Shown here: piece by piece, positions 6,965-16,292 of the stretch
How positions within the stretch are numbered: the stretch's first letter is position 1
Layout: each line of letters opens with the position of its first letter
NCBI GenBank assembly: GCA_018267095.1
Contig: JAFDZC010000004.1
Location: forward strand, 1 to 64,000
From: Bacteroidota bacterium
GTDB taxonomy: Bacteria > Bacteroidota > Bacteroidia > Flavobacteriales > Flavobacteriaceae
Direction: 5' to 3'
DNA length: 64,000 bases
Notes under the pieces: model-generated
Database searches by the model: none
Told to the model about the DNA's origin: nothing
What the model saw: only the letters and a program-made list of their open reading frames with translations
Position numbers and translations under genes: made by a program

Positions 6965-9586
6965 ATGAAAATCGAAAAAATTCAGGCCCTGCGCGGACCC
7001 AATATTTGGAGCGTACAACGCAAAAAACTCATACAAATGCGCCTCGACCTCGAGGATATGGAACAAAAACCCACCAACAAAATTCCCGGATTTCGCGAGC
7101 GCATCGAGGCCATGTTCCCCACCATGATTGAGCACCGCTGCTCTGAAGGCACCCGCGGCGGGTTCTTCTCACGCATTGACCGCGGCACTTGGATGGGGCA
7201 CGTTATCGAACACATTGCCCTCGAAATACAAACCCTGGCCGGCATGGAAACCGGATTTGGTCGCACACGCGAAACCAAAACACCCGGTGTGTACAACGTC
7301 GTTTTTAGCTATGTTGAAGAAAGCGTCGGGATGTTTGCCGCCGAATCATCGGTACGCATTGCCGAAGCGCTCATCGCCGGCACCGAATATGACGTACAGG
7401 CCGACATTCAAAAAATGCGCGAAATCCGCGAGCGCGTGCGCCTCGGGCCATCAACCGGAAGTATCGTCGATGAAGCTGTGGCCCGCGATATCCCTTGGAT
7501 TCGCTTAGGAACCAATTCACTCGTACAATTGGGTTATGGTGTCAACCAAATGCGTTTTCAAGCCACCATTACCTGCAAAACCAGCAACATTGCCGTAGAT
7601 ATTGCTTGCAATAAAGAAGAAACCAAACGCATGCTCGACATGGCTTCGATTCCGGTGGCCAGTGGCGGTATTTGCGTCGATGAAGAAGACTTAGAAAATG
7701 TCATCAAAAAAATTGGTTTCCCGATTGTGATTAAACCACTCGACGGCAACCACGGAAAAGGTGCCTCGATCAATGTCAAAAATATGGACGATGCCAAAGC
7801 CGGACTCGCCCATGCTAAATATTACAGTCGCCGTGTAATTGTTGAGAAGTTCATCACCGGATTTGACTTCCGCGTTTTGGTTATTGACAACAAACTCGTG
7901 GCTGCGGCCTTGCGCGAACCGGCCCACGTTAAAGGTGATGGAACCCACAGCATTCAACAACTTATTGACGAAACCAATAAAGATCCGCGACGTGGTTACG
8001 GTCATGAAAACGTATTGACCGAAATTACCGTCGACCGGGACACGACCGATTTACTCACCAAAAAAGGATATACTTTAGAAACGATTCCGGCCAAGGATGA
8101 AATTGTCTATCTCAAATCAACGGCCAACCTCAGCACCGGCGGAACTTCGGTAGATGTGACCGATATGATGCACCCTGAGAATATTTTCTTGTGCGAACGC
8201 ATCTCGCGTGTGATTGGCTTGGATGTTTGCGGCATCGACATCATGGCACCCAATCTTACCCAACCACTCAAAGAAAACGGCGGTTGTATTCTTGAAGTAA
8301 ATGCGGCGCCGGGCTTCCGTATGCACCTCGCGCCTTCTGAAGGATTGCCGAGAAATGTAGCTGCTCCGGTGATTGATATGTTGTATCCTCCGGGCAAACC
8401 GAGTCGTATTCCGATTATGGCTGTTACCGGAACCAACGGAAAAACTACCACCACTCGTCTTTTGGCACACATCGTCAAAAACAACGGGTATCGCGTAGGA
8501 TTTACCACTTCAGACGGTATTTATGTACAAAACCACATGATGGAAAAAGGCGACACCACCGGACCGGTCTCTGCCGAATACATCCTCAAAGATCCAACCG
8601 TAGAATTTGCAGTACTTGAAACCGCACGCGGAGGAATTTTGCGCGCAGGTTTAGGTTTTAGCCGTTGTGATATTGCTATTATTACCAATATTCAGGAAGA
8701 CCACTTAGGATTGAGTGACATCCACACGCTCGATGATTTGGCTCGCGTAAAAAGTACCGTCGTGAGAAGTGTCAAGAAAGACGGTTGGGCCATTTTGAAT
8801 GCCGAAGACGAACAATGCGTCAAAATTGCGCAAGAACTCAGTTGTAATGTGGCTTATTTTGCGATGGACGAAGAAAATCCACTCGTCAAAAAAATGTGCA
8901 AAGAAGGTAAAATTGTCTGTGTATATGAAAACGGTTTTATCACCGTCAAAAAAGGCGAATGGAAAATCCGCATCGAACGCGCCACACATATTCCGCTCAC
9001 TTTGGGCGGAAAAGCCAAGTTTATGATTGCCAATGTTCTGGCGGCTACTTTGGCCAGTTATCTTTGGGGATTTAAAACCGAAGACATTAGTTTGTCATTG
9101 CAAACCTTTATTCCGGGCGCGGCACAAACTCCGGGCAGAATGAACATTTTTGAATTCAAAAAATTCAAAGTAATGATTGACTTTGCGCACAATCCGGCGG
9201 GTTACAGAGGTATTGAAGATTATTTGAGCAACGTTGAAGCCAACAAAAAAATCGGCATCATTGCCGGAGTTGGTGATCGTCGCGACGAAGACATTAAAGA
9301 ATGCGCTAAAATTGCCGGTCGTATGTTTGACCACATCATCATCCGTCAAGAGAAACATTTGCGCGGACGCACCGAAGATGAAATCATCCATTTGATTTTG
9401 GAAGGTATTGCTGAGTCCGGTCGGAACATTACCCATGAAATCATTACCAAAGAAGTCGAAGCCATCAAACACGCCATCAGTGTCGCCGAAGAAGGCACCT
9501 TTATTACGGCACTGAGCGATGTGGTGACCAACGCCATTGAAATTGTTCAGGAATACTTAGACAAAGAAAACGAATCGGCGCTTTAA
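6965..9586 (+). CDS. cphA: Cyanophycin synthetase
   Basis: CphA polymerises aspartate and arginine, using ATP, into the nitrogen reserve cyanophycin. The 873-residue product has the family's three parts: an N-terminal domain (about 1-160), an ATP-grasp domain (about 210-470, with VIKPLDGNHGKGASINV and the metal-binding LEVNAAPGFRMH) and a C-terminal Mur-ligase-like domain (about 480-860) with the P-loop VTGTNGKTTTTRLL near residue 488. The MIDFAHNPAG motif typical of CphA is also present. Length is normal and no truncation is seen. It is divergent from cphB-iaaA, giving the cell both synthesis and degradation of the polymer. It is followed by its own terminator at 9611-9655. Confidence 0.97.
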   Translation: MKIEKIQALRGPNIWSVQRKKLIQMRLDLEDMEQKPTNKIPGFRERIEAMFPTMIEHRCSEGTRGGFFSRIDRGTWMGHVIEHIALEIQTLAGMETGFGRTRETKTPGVYNVVFSYVEESVGMFAAESSVRIAEALIAGTEYDVQADIQKMREIRERVRLGPSTGSIVDEAVARDIPWIRLGTNSLVQLGYGVNQMRFQATITCKTSNIAVDIACNKEETKRMLDMASIPVASGGICVDEEDLENVIKKIGFPIVIKPLDGNHGKGASINVKNMDDAKAGLAHAKYYSRRVIVEKFITGFDFRVLVIDNKLVAAALREPAHVKGDGTHSIQQLIDETNKDPRRGYGHENVLTEITVDRDTTDLLTKKGYTLETIPAKDEIVYLKSTANLSTGGTSVDVTDMMHPENIFLCERISRVIGLDVCGIDIMAPNLTQPLKENGGCILEVNAAPGFRMHLAPSEGLPRNVAAPVIDMLYPPGKPSRIPIMAVTGTNGKTTTTRLLAHIVKNNGYRVGFTTSDGIYVQNHMMEKGDTTGPVSAEYILKDPTVEFAVLETARGGILRAGLGFSRCDIAIITNIQEDHLGLSDIHTLDDLARVKSTVVRSVKKDGWAILNAEDEQCVKIAQELSCNVAYFAMDEENPLVKKMCKEGKIVCVYENGFITVKKGEWKIRIERATHIPLTLGGKAKFMIANVLAATLASYLWGFKTEDISLSLQTFIPGAAQTPGRMNIFEFKKFKVMIDFAHNPAGYRGIEDYLSNVEANKKIGIIAGVGDRRDEDIKECAKIAGRMFDHIIIRQEKHLRGRTEDEIIHLILEGIAESGRNITHEIITKEVEAIKHAISVAEEGTFITALSDVVTNAIEIVQEYLDKENESAL

Positions 9587-9610
9587 ATAACTTTTAGATC
9601 ACTTGTAACA

Positions 9611-9655
9611 AAAGGATAATATACAGACCAAAGAGCCTGTACATTATCCTTTTTT
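9611..9655 (+). terminator. Terminator after cphA
   Basis: AAAGGATAAT-A-TACAG pairs with CTGTA-C-ATTATCCTTT across a 10-base loop and is followed by a T run. It lies 25 bases after the cphA stop. Confidence 0.8.
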
Positions 9656-9687
9656 ATATTTTTGTTTCATCTGTAAAAAACCAACTT

Positions 9688-11820
9688 ATGAATAAATTCT
9701 CCCTATGGGCACTTAGTTGTTTACTCAGCTTTTCTGCCATTGGTCAACAAAAAAAACTCACCCTCGAAGAAAGTGTTCTGCAACAAAATCGCCAATTTCG
9801 CGCAGACAAACTTCTAGGTTTTCAGTGGATTCCAAACACCAATCAATACATTTATTTTGCGGATAGCGGCAAAAAATTGATGGTGGCCAATACTACTGAT
9901 ACTAAAGCAACAGAACTGGTCACTTTAGCGGATCTGAACAAAGTTTTAGGAACTGATTTAAAAACTTTTTTTGGTGTTCAACCAAAAGATGCTAACAGCT
10001 TTTTGATTGCCAATGGGCCAAAGTTTTTTGAATATAATTTCAAAGACAAAACCGGAAAGCTCACCGGAACATTTTCTGAAACGGCCGAGAACCAAACCTA
10101 TGACAACGCGCACAAAAACATCGCTTTTACCGAGAAAAACAATCTTTACATTAGCGATGCAAACAACCAAAAAATTGCGGTGACCAACCAAACCAACGAG
10201 GGTATTGTTTCGGGACAATCGATTGCGCGCAACGAATTTGGCATTGACAACGGAATTTTTTGGTCGCCGAATGATCATTATTTAGCTTTCTACCAAAAAG
10301 ATCAGACTGAAGTAGCCGATTATCCGCTGCTAGATATCAACACCGTTCCGGGCTCGTTAGAGAATATTAAATATCCAATGATTGGTCAAAAAAGTGAAAA
10401 ACCGGCCGTAGGAATTTACAACTTGAACACCAAGCAAACTGTGTACATCAAACCCCGCGGAAACGCCGATGATTACCTGACTAATTTGGCCTGGACACCC
10501 GATGAAAAGTACGTTTTGATTGCCGAGCTTAACCGCGCTCAAAACGACATGAACCTCAATTTGTATGATGCACAAACCGGAGCGTTTGTGCGCACTTTGC
10601 TCAATGAAAAAGATTCCAATTGGGTAGAACCGGAACATCCGGCATTTTTCCCCAATCCGAAGTCAAATAATTTTGTTTGGCACAGCGAAAAAGACGGTTT
10701 CCAGAACTTATATCTTTATTCAATTGACGGAAAACTCATTCGTCAGCTGACCAAAAACAAATTCCCGGCACGTCAAATTTTAGGTGCTAATCCGACCGGA
10801 ACCGAAGTTTATTTTATGGCGACTGGTGAAAATCCAACGAATATGCTCGCTTATAAAGTAGATATGAACGGCAAACAAACACAAATCACCCAAGATGCCG
10901 GTGTGCACAATGTAGCGGTAAGCACGGATGGAAACTGGTTCTTTGACGATTTTTCAAACCACAATACCCCGGGCAAAAACCTGCTGTACAACAAAGCGCT
11001 CAAAGCCCAAACTTTGGTAGAAAGTCCGAACAAATATAACGGCTATGCGATGGGGACGGCCGACATCAAAACCATCAAATCTGCCGACGGAACCACAGAT
11101 TTATACACGCGACTGATTAAACCAAGTGATTTTGATCCGAATAAAAAATACCCGGTTTTGGTTTATGTTTACGGCGGCCCGCACGCTCAGATGATTACCA
11201 ACAGTTATTTGGACGGTGCCAATTTGTGGATGTACTGGATGGCCGAGCAAGGTTATTTGGTATTTACGGTAGATAACAGAGGTTCAGACAACCGAGGATT
11301 TGCTTTTGAAAGCGTAATTCACGGACAATTGGGCAACAACGAAATCGCCGATCAAATGAAAGGTGTGGAATATCTAAAATCATTGCCTTATGTAGATGGA
11401 AATCGATTGGCAGTACACGGCTGGAGTTTTGGCGGATTCATGACCACTTCGCTGATGTTGCGCAAACCCGATGTATTTAAAGTGGGCGTTGCCGGCGGAC
11501 CAGTGACCGACTGGAAATTATACGAAGTCATGTATGGCGAGCGCTATATGGACACTCCGGCTGAAAACCCAAAAGGATTTGATGAAGCTTGTACACTCAA
11601 TTACGTAAAAGACCTCAAAGGAAAACTGTTGCTCATTCACGGAACCAGTGATGATGTTGTGGTGATGCAACACAATTTGAATTTAATCAAGAAATTTGTT
11701 GAAGCTGAAAAACAAGTGGATTTCTTTGCTTATCCGATGCACAAACACAACGTGATCGGCAAAGACCGTGTGCATTTGATGCGCAAAGTGCTCAACTATG
11801 TGATGGAGAACAATAAATAA
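9688..11820 (+). CDS. Secreted S9 family peptidase, dipeptidyl-peptidase IV type
   Basis: DPP IV-type enzymes remove X-Pro or X-Ala dipeptides from the N-termini of peptides. The 710-residue protein has a signal peptide (about 1-19, ending SAIGQ) and an N-terminal beta-propeller (about 30-480). The C-terminal alpha/beta-hydrolase domain carries the nucleophile motif HGWSFGGFMT, an aspartate in HGTSDDVV and a histidine in MHKHNVIG. The YGGPHAQMITNSYL stretch is typical of DPP IV proteins. Length is normal. It is a single gene with a terminator after it, probably periplasmic. Its likely role is peptide nutrient use, inferred from the family. Confidence 0.93.
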   Translation: MNKFSLWALSCLLSFSAIGQQKKLTLEESVLQQNRQFRADKLLGFQWIPNTNQYIYFADSGKKLMVANTTDTKATELVTLADLNKVLGTDLKTFFGVQPKDANSFLIANGPKFFEYNFKDKTGKLTGTFSETAENQTYDNAHKNIAFTEKNNLYISDANNQKIAVTNQTNEGIVSGQSIARNEFGIDNGIFWSPNDHYLAFYQKDQTEVADYPLLDINTVPGSLENIKYPMIGQKSEKPAVGIYNLNTKQTVYIKPRGNADDYLTNLAWTPDEKYVLIAELNRAQNDMNLNLYDAQTGAFVRTLLNEKDSNWVEPEHPAFFPNPKSNNFVWHSEKDGFQNLYLYSIDGKLIRQLTKNKFPARQILGANPTGTEVYFMATGENPTNMLAYKVDMNGKQTQITQDAGVHNVAVSTDGNWFFDDFSNHNTPGKNLLYNKALKAQTLVESPNKYNGYAMGTADIKTIKSADGTTDLYTRLIKPSDFDPNKKYPVLVYVYGGPHAQMITNSYLDGANLWMYWMAEQGYLVFTVDNRGSDNRGFAFESVIHGQLGNNEIADQMKGVEYLKSLPYVDGNRLAVHGWSFGGFMTTSLMLRKPDVFKVGVAGGPVTDWKLYEVMYGERYMDTPAENPKGFDEACTLNYVKDLKGKLLLIHGTSDDVVVMQHNLNLIKKFVEAEKQVDFFAYPMHKHNVIGKDRVHLMRKVLNYVMENNK

Positions 11821-11838
11821 TTCAAAAACACATAAAAA

Positions 11839-11869
11839 ACAAAACCACCAATTACTGGTGGTTTTTTTA
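11839..11869 (+). terminator. Terminator after S9 peptidase gene
   Basis: AAAACCACCA and TGGTGGTTTT form a stem with an ATTAC loop, followed by a T tract. It lies 20 bases past the stop codon. Beyond it, 11870-12197 contains a weak small reading frame (11943-12029, minus) and otherwise nothing I recognise. Confidence 0.85.
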
Positions 11870-11942
11870 TTTAGTAAATGTTGTCTCGGCCATTTACCAA
11901 ACTTTGTACTATTGACTAACTTTTGGTTAGGTTGCGGAAAGA

Positions 11943-12029
11943 TTAAAAAAACATCAAATCAATAAAAAGGGCTGAAAACACCACCGAACAAATGCATATG
12001 GCGACGATGATGACTTTAAGCAAAGACAT
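11943..12029 (-). CDS. Possible very small membrane peptide
   Basis: From the ATG at 12029 the frame would encode 28 residues, MSLLKVIIVAICICSVVFSA followed by a hydrophobic tail ending in LMFF, essentially one transmembrane helix. Upstream in the same frame there are further codons of unlikely composition, so only this segment looks peptide-like. It lies downstream of the LytTR regulator on the same strand. There is no strong ribosome-binding site, and I cannot name a family. It may be chance. Confidence 0.25.
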   Translation of the reverse strand: MSLLKVIIVAICICSVVFSALFIDLMFF

Positions 12030-12197
12030 TTTTAGGAAAAAGGGGGATTTTTCATTATGGATAACCCATTTCATATTGCTCTTTTTGGAATCATTCCTTA
12101 GTAAAGGAAAAAAATGTAGGTCAGCTGCCCAAAAAAATGTGATGAACTCAACTGATTTTGGGATGAACCGTGTCAGAAAAGTGACCAACTTAAAGCC

Positions 12198-12932
12198 TTA
12201 TACAATATTGAGTTTTTGAACCAAAACATCGTAGTAATTTTTGGCAATCGGAATCTTGGTTTGTTGAATAGTCACAAAATTGTGCTCCAAATTGGTCATA
12301 TAATCCAGATTGACAATGTAGGATTTATGCGTTTTAAAAAAGACTTGACTGTTCAGACGTTCGATGAAGTTTGAAAGCGTAGCCCGAATGAGTTCGTCTT
12401 TGTGCAGCGTTTTAATCTCCAGATAATTCCCGTCAGATTTGATCCACAAAATTTCATGGATGTTGAGTTTGGTGTATTTGAACTTGTCTTTGATGAACAA
12501 GGCGTCTTTGATGATAAACGTATCATTTGCTTCAGGCTCAGAGGCAACCGAAGTATTTTCAAGTGATGCAAGTCGATGCAAAGCCATTTCGATGGTTGTG
12601 AATAGTTGCTCTTGCTTAAACGGTTTGACCAAATAATTGATGGGATGCGTTGCTTTGGCGCGCTCAATGGTTGCTCCGTCAGCATAAGAAGTGGTATAAA
12701 TAAACGGAATTTTAAAGGTTTGATTGATTTCATGAGCCAAGTCAACTCCGTCTTTCGTTCCGTTTAAATTGACATCGAGTAAAATCAAATCGGGTTGCGT
12801 GGTTTTTAAAAGACCGATGGCTTCGTGATAATCCATGGCCACACCCAGTACATCATAGCTCATTTTTGCGAGCATGGTTCGCATATCTTCGGCGATGATG
12901 AGTTCATCTTCAACAATTAAAATCTTGACCAT
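12198..12932 (-). CDS. LytTR-family response regulator
   Basis: This is a 244-residue two-component regulator. The receiver domain (about 1-120) begins MVKILIVEDELIIAEDMRTM and has the phosphorylatable aspartate in DLILLDVNLNG (near residue 54), the threonine in YTTSYAD and the lysine in YLVKPF. The C-terminal LytTR DNA-binding domain (about 145-240) contains ILWIKSDGNYLEI and FFKTHKSYIVNLDYM. It is directly downstream of the TPR histidine kinase (10-base gap, same strand), which is its likely partner. LytTR proteins bind pairs of short direct repeats; the target genes are not evident here. Confidence 0.93.
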   Translation of the reverse strand: MVKILIVEDELIIAEDMRTMLAKMSYDVLGVAMDYHEAIGLLKTTQPDLILLDVNLNGTKDGVDLAHEINQTFKIPFIYTTSYADGATIERAKATHPINYLVKPFKQEQLFTTIEMALHRLASLENTSVASEPEANDTFIIKDALFIKDKFKYTKLNIHEILWIKSDGNYLEIKTLHKDELIRATLSNFIERLNSQVFFKTHKSYIVNLDYMTNLEHNFVTIQQTKIPIAKNYYDVLVQKLNIV

Positions 12933-12942
12933 AGTGCATGTA

Positions 12943-14922
12943 TTAAACTTGTGTCGCTTTAAATTCTTTTAAATCTTTAAACAAAACTACAAAGGATGTT
13001 TCGTTGGGCAGCTGTTTGACTGATAAACTTCCGCGCAATTGCTTGCTCAGAATCGAGACCAACTTGAGGCCTAACGATTTTAGGTTGTCCAGATCAAAAT
13101 TCTTAGCCAAACCGTGACCATTGTCTGATACTTTTAATTCATAATCAACCGTATTGAGCGCTTTGATGGCTACTTTGATGGTTCCGCCTTCTTTTTCGGC
13201 AAAGGCATATTTAAAAGCATTGGCCACGAGTTCGTTGACCATCAAACCCAGCGGAATGGCGGTGTCAAAATCAAATTTTAAGTCAATGGTTTCAACTTGC
13301 ACCTCAATATTTTTTGATTTAGCACCAAACAAATCCGACAGATAAGCCACCAATTCTTTGAGGTAATTATCGACATTGACTTTGTGAATTTCATCCGATT
13401 GATACAAGTTCTGATGAATTAAACTCATCGCCTGCACCCGACTTTGTCCTTCTTGAATGGTCGCTAAAACCACCGGATCGTTGATTTCTTCCGATTGCAT
13501 ATTGAGCAAACTCGAAATAATTTGCAAATTATTTTTGACGCGGTGGTGAATCTCTTTGAGTAGTGTTTCTTTTTCTTTGAGCGATTTTTCGATTTGCTCT
13601 TTTTGCCTTTGAATGATGTTGCGCTGTTTTTGCAGTTTTTTAGAATTGAGGTAAATACCCAAAGTCACCAAACTCAGTAAAAACAATGAAACCAACACCA
13701 TATATTTAATTTTCTTTTGCTTGTTGGCCTCGTGTAAAGTGGCTTGTTTGATGGCTTCTTGCTTTTTTTTGAATTCGTATTCTAGCTGAATTTGCGTGAG
13801 TTTGTTGTTGATTTCCGTGTTGAACATTGAATCGCTCATCACTTTAAAAAGCACTTGATTTTCATAAGCGGCTTGATAATTTTTCTTTTCACGGTAAATT
13901 TTTGCGAGATTTTCATAGGCAAATTTCACCGATTCAATCTCGCCTATTTCTTGAGAAATGCGCAAGCCTTTTAAAGTAAATTCTTCGGCAGCATCCAGTT
14001 GATGCAGATGATAATACACCTCGCCTATGTTTCGATATGAATCGCCAATGCCGGATTTGTAGTCATTTTTGCTAAAATGAACTAGTGCCTTGTTGAAGTA
14101 ATCCAGCGCTTGCGCATATTGCTTTTGATTTTTGCAATTGGTACCCAAATGCTGCTCGGTATAGGCCATGCCTACAAAATCATTCGTCTTTTGATGATAT
14201 GCATAGCATTGCTGCAACATGACATTTGATTTTTGATATTCACGTTTGTCGGCATATATGCTGGCAATATTAGAGAGAATCGTGTAGCGCAAATCCAAAT
14301 GATGTTTCGGTACATGCTCATCGAGAATTCTGAGCGCTTTTTGGTAATAGGTCAACTCTTTTTCTTTTTCGTTGATCTTACCGTACAAAATGGCGATGTT
14401 GTTGGTCAAACTTGACATTTTACGGTATTCATGCAAGTTTTCAAAAATGTCCAAACCGGCATTGAGGTATTTGAGCGACTGGGCAAAATTATTCAGAAAC
14501 AAATATGCCTGACCGAGCAATCCGTAACTGACGCCCAAATCTTTATTGTGAGGATCTTTTTTAAAAATAGCCACCGCTTGATTCAAATAACCGATGGCCA
14601 ATTGAAAATTTCCTTTTCCGATATGCAAACGACCCAATAAATTATAGCCTTTGCCAATGCCCGCGGTATAATGAATTTTTTGACTTAGTTCAATAGATTG
14701 GTTGTAATAAGCAATGGCCTTATTGAAGTCAGTATCACAGTAACTATCAGCCAATTTAAAAAGAAAATTGACTTTGACTGTATCTCGAATCGAAGTATTC
14801 GAAGTATGAAGCTTATTGTAATTTTCTAACAAGTTTTGCAGACTATCGCGTTTGCTTTGTGTTTGCCCGAACGAGCCTACAAAAATGAATAAAACTACCA
14901 GCAAAAGCGTATTTCTGAGCAT
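12943..14922 (-). CDS. TPR-containing sensor histidine kinase (HisKA_2 type)
   Basis: This 659-residue membrane kinase probably phosphorylates the adjacent LytTR regulator. It has a signal peptide (about 1-19), a periplasmic array of tetratricopeptide repeats (about 40-370, e.g. AIAYYNQSIELSQKI and AIGYLNQAVAIFKK), a coiled segment, one transmembrane helix (about 407-425), then a HisKA_2 dimerisation domain with the phospho-acceptor motif KEIHHRVKNNLQIISSLLNM (His near residue 459). A HATPase_c domain ends the protein, with MVNELVANAFKYAF as the N box and SDNGHGL as the G1 box. This architecture is common in Bacteroidota. The signal sensed is unknown. Confidence 0.92.
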   Translation of the reverse strand: MLRNTLLLVVLFIFVGSFGQTQSKRDSLQNLLENYNKLHTSNTSIRDTVKVNFLFKLADSYCDTDFNKAIAYYNQSIELSQKIHYTAGIGKGYNLLGRLHIGKGNFQLAIGYLNQAVAIFKKDPHNKDLGVSYGLLGQAYLFLNNFAQSLKYLNAGLDIFENLHEYRKMSSLTNNIAILYGKINEKEKELTYYQKALRILDEHVPKHHLDLRYTILSNIASIYADKREYQKSNVMLQQCYAYHQKTNDFVGMAYTEQHLGTNCKNQKQYAQALDYFNKALVHFSKNDYKSGIGDSYRNIGEVYYHLHQLDAAEEFTLKGLRISQEIGEIESVKFAYENLAKIYREKKNYQAAYENQVLFKVMSDSMFNTEINNKLTQIQLEYEFKKKQEAIKQATLHEANKQKKIKYMVLVSLFLLSLVTLGIYLNSKKLQKQRNIIQRQKEQIEKSLKEKETLLKEIHHRVKNNLQIISSLLNMQSEEINDPVVLATIQEGQSRVQAMSLIHQNLYQSDEIHKVNVDNYLKELVAYLSDLFGAKSKNIEVQVETIDLKFDFDTAIPLGLMVNELVANAFKYAFAEKEGGTIKVAIKALNTVDYELKVSDNGHGLAKNFDLDNLKSLGLKLVSILSKQLRGSLSVKQLPNETSFVVLFKDLKEFKATQV

Positions 14923-14945
14923 CTTGTTATGAGTTACATGACTGT

Positions 14946-16211
14946 CTAGGTTTTCTGCGGTTTCTTTCTCGCTGCCGGAAACAATACATTGTTCAAAATC
15001 AATCGGAATCCGGGTGAATTTGGGTGTAAATCCAAAACCGTGGGTTCATCGCCTACGCGGTGTTGGTAGTCTTCGGGATCGTGGCCTCCGTAAAAAGTAA
15101 AAAAGCCTTTGCCTTTTTGTCCGTGGATGTAACGCGCCTCGTCGTTGAGTTCACATTTGCCCAAAACGAGCACATTCGATTTCACCAAAGCCGAATCAAA
15201 TGAAGTGGTTTGTCCCATAAATCCTTTGATGAGTTGGGTGTGATTTTGGCACAACATGCTTGGAATCACATCCCATTTAGCCGAATAATCCATGAGTGTA
15301 AAATAATCGCGCTCAAACGGAATTTTTCGCTTCTCGGTCATATCAATATCCGAAAACTCATAGTGCTCCGGACGTCGGTCTAAAATAAAATCTTTAAACG
15401 CAAAGGCGCGGCTGTAATCAATGCGCGATTGATAATTCGGATCGCTCGGGTCACCGTCAAACATGGGCTCGCAAATGTCTACACCTTCGGCCGAAAGCGC
15501 GATGTCAAAACTATCGGTGGCCGAACACATCGCAAACATAAATCCGCCGCCAATGACAAAATCACGAATCTTTTTAGCCACGGCGAGCTTTTCTTGCGAA
15601 ACCTTGCCATAACCGAGTTGCGCGGCCAAAGCCTCGGCTTCTTTTTTCTGTTCTATATACCAAGGAGCGTTGCGGTAGGAGCCGTAGAATTTTCCGTATT
15701 GGCCCGTAAAATCTTCGTGGTGCAAATGCAACCAATCGTACAAAACAAGTTGATCTTTGAGCACTTCTTCGTCATAAATAGGCGTAAACGGAATCTCGGC
15801 ATACGTCAAAACCATCGTCACGGCATCGTCCCAAGGCTGTTTCCCTTTGGGCGTATAGACCGCAATTTTAGGTGCTTTTTCAAGTACGACCGTTTCCATG
15901 TTTTGGGATGGGCTTGAGATTTCATCCAAAATTTGTTGCGCTTCAGCATCCGACAACAGCTCAAAACTCACTCCGCGAATTTGACATTCACGGCGGATTT
16001 CCTCAGCATCCGGAAGCAGAAATGAACCGCCGCGGTAGTTGAGCAGCCAACTGGCTTTGTAGTTTTTGTTGAGTGTCCAATAAGTAATTCCGTAGGCTTT
16101 GAGGTGGTTTTTTTGCGCAATTTCGTCCATCGGCAACAAGATAAAACTCGCCCGTACCGAAAAGGAACTCATCAGCAGCAACCCAATAACCCAAAACAGA
16201 ATCTTTCTCAT
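14946..16211 (-). CDS. Secreted protein of the family often labelled 'asparagine synthetase B'
   Basis: The 421-residue product has a signal peptide (about 1-21, MRKILFWVIGLLLMSSFSVRA), so it is exported. Flavobacterial homologues are commonly labelled asparagine synthetase B. However, I see neither an N-terminal catalytic cysteine for a glutaminase domain nor the SGGxD ATP-pyrophosphatase motif, so that name is probably wrong. Visible features are GGGFMFAMCSATDSFDIAL, which resembles glutamine-amidotransferase-like or BPL_N-like folds, and a GHDPEDYQHRVGDEPT motif near the C-terminus. Function is unknown. It is on the same strand as the kinase and regulator, 23 bases upstream of the kinase, and may share their transcript. 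Confidence 0.6.
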   Translation of the reverse strand: MRKILFWVIGLLLMSSFSVRASFILLPMDEIAQKNHLKAYGITYWTLNKNYKASWLLNYRGGSFLLPDAEEIRRECQIRGVSFELLSDAEAQQILDEISSPSQNMETVVLEKAPKIAVYTPKGKQPWDDAVTMVLTYAEIPFTPIYDEEVLKDQLVLYDWLHLHHEDFTGQYGKFYGSYRNAPWYIEQKKEAEALAAQLGYGKVSQEKLAVAKKIRDFVIGGGFMFAMCSATDSFDIALSAEGVDICEPMFDGDPSDPNYQSRIDYSRAFAFKDFILDRRPEHYEFSDIDMTEKRKIPFERDYFTLMDYSAKWDVIPSMLCQNHTQLIKGFMGQTTSFDSALVKSNVLVLGKCELNDEARYIHGQKGKGFFTFYGGHDPEDYQHRVGDEPTVLDLHPNSPGFRLILNNVLFPAARKKPQKT

Positions 16212-16292
16212 AAAGTAGAAATATGGCCGAAGATAATATTTATCCCGACGAGTTCAAAGAAAAGACTTTGTTAAAAATAAGCGCGAAATTTC

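Noticed and set aside
11992-12219. Plus-strand frame of 75 codons before the LytTR gene end
   Set aside because: No signal, motif or ribosome-binding site, and it overlaps the LytTR coding end in antisense.
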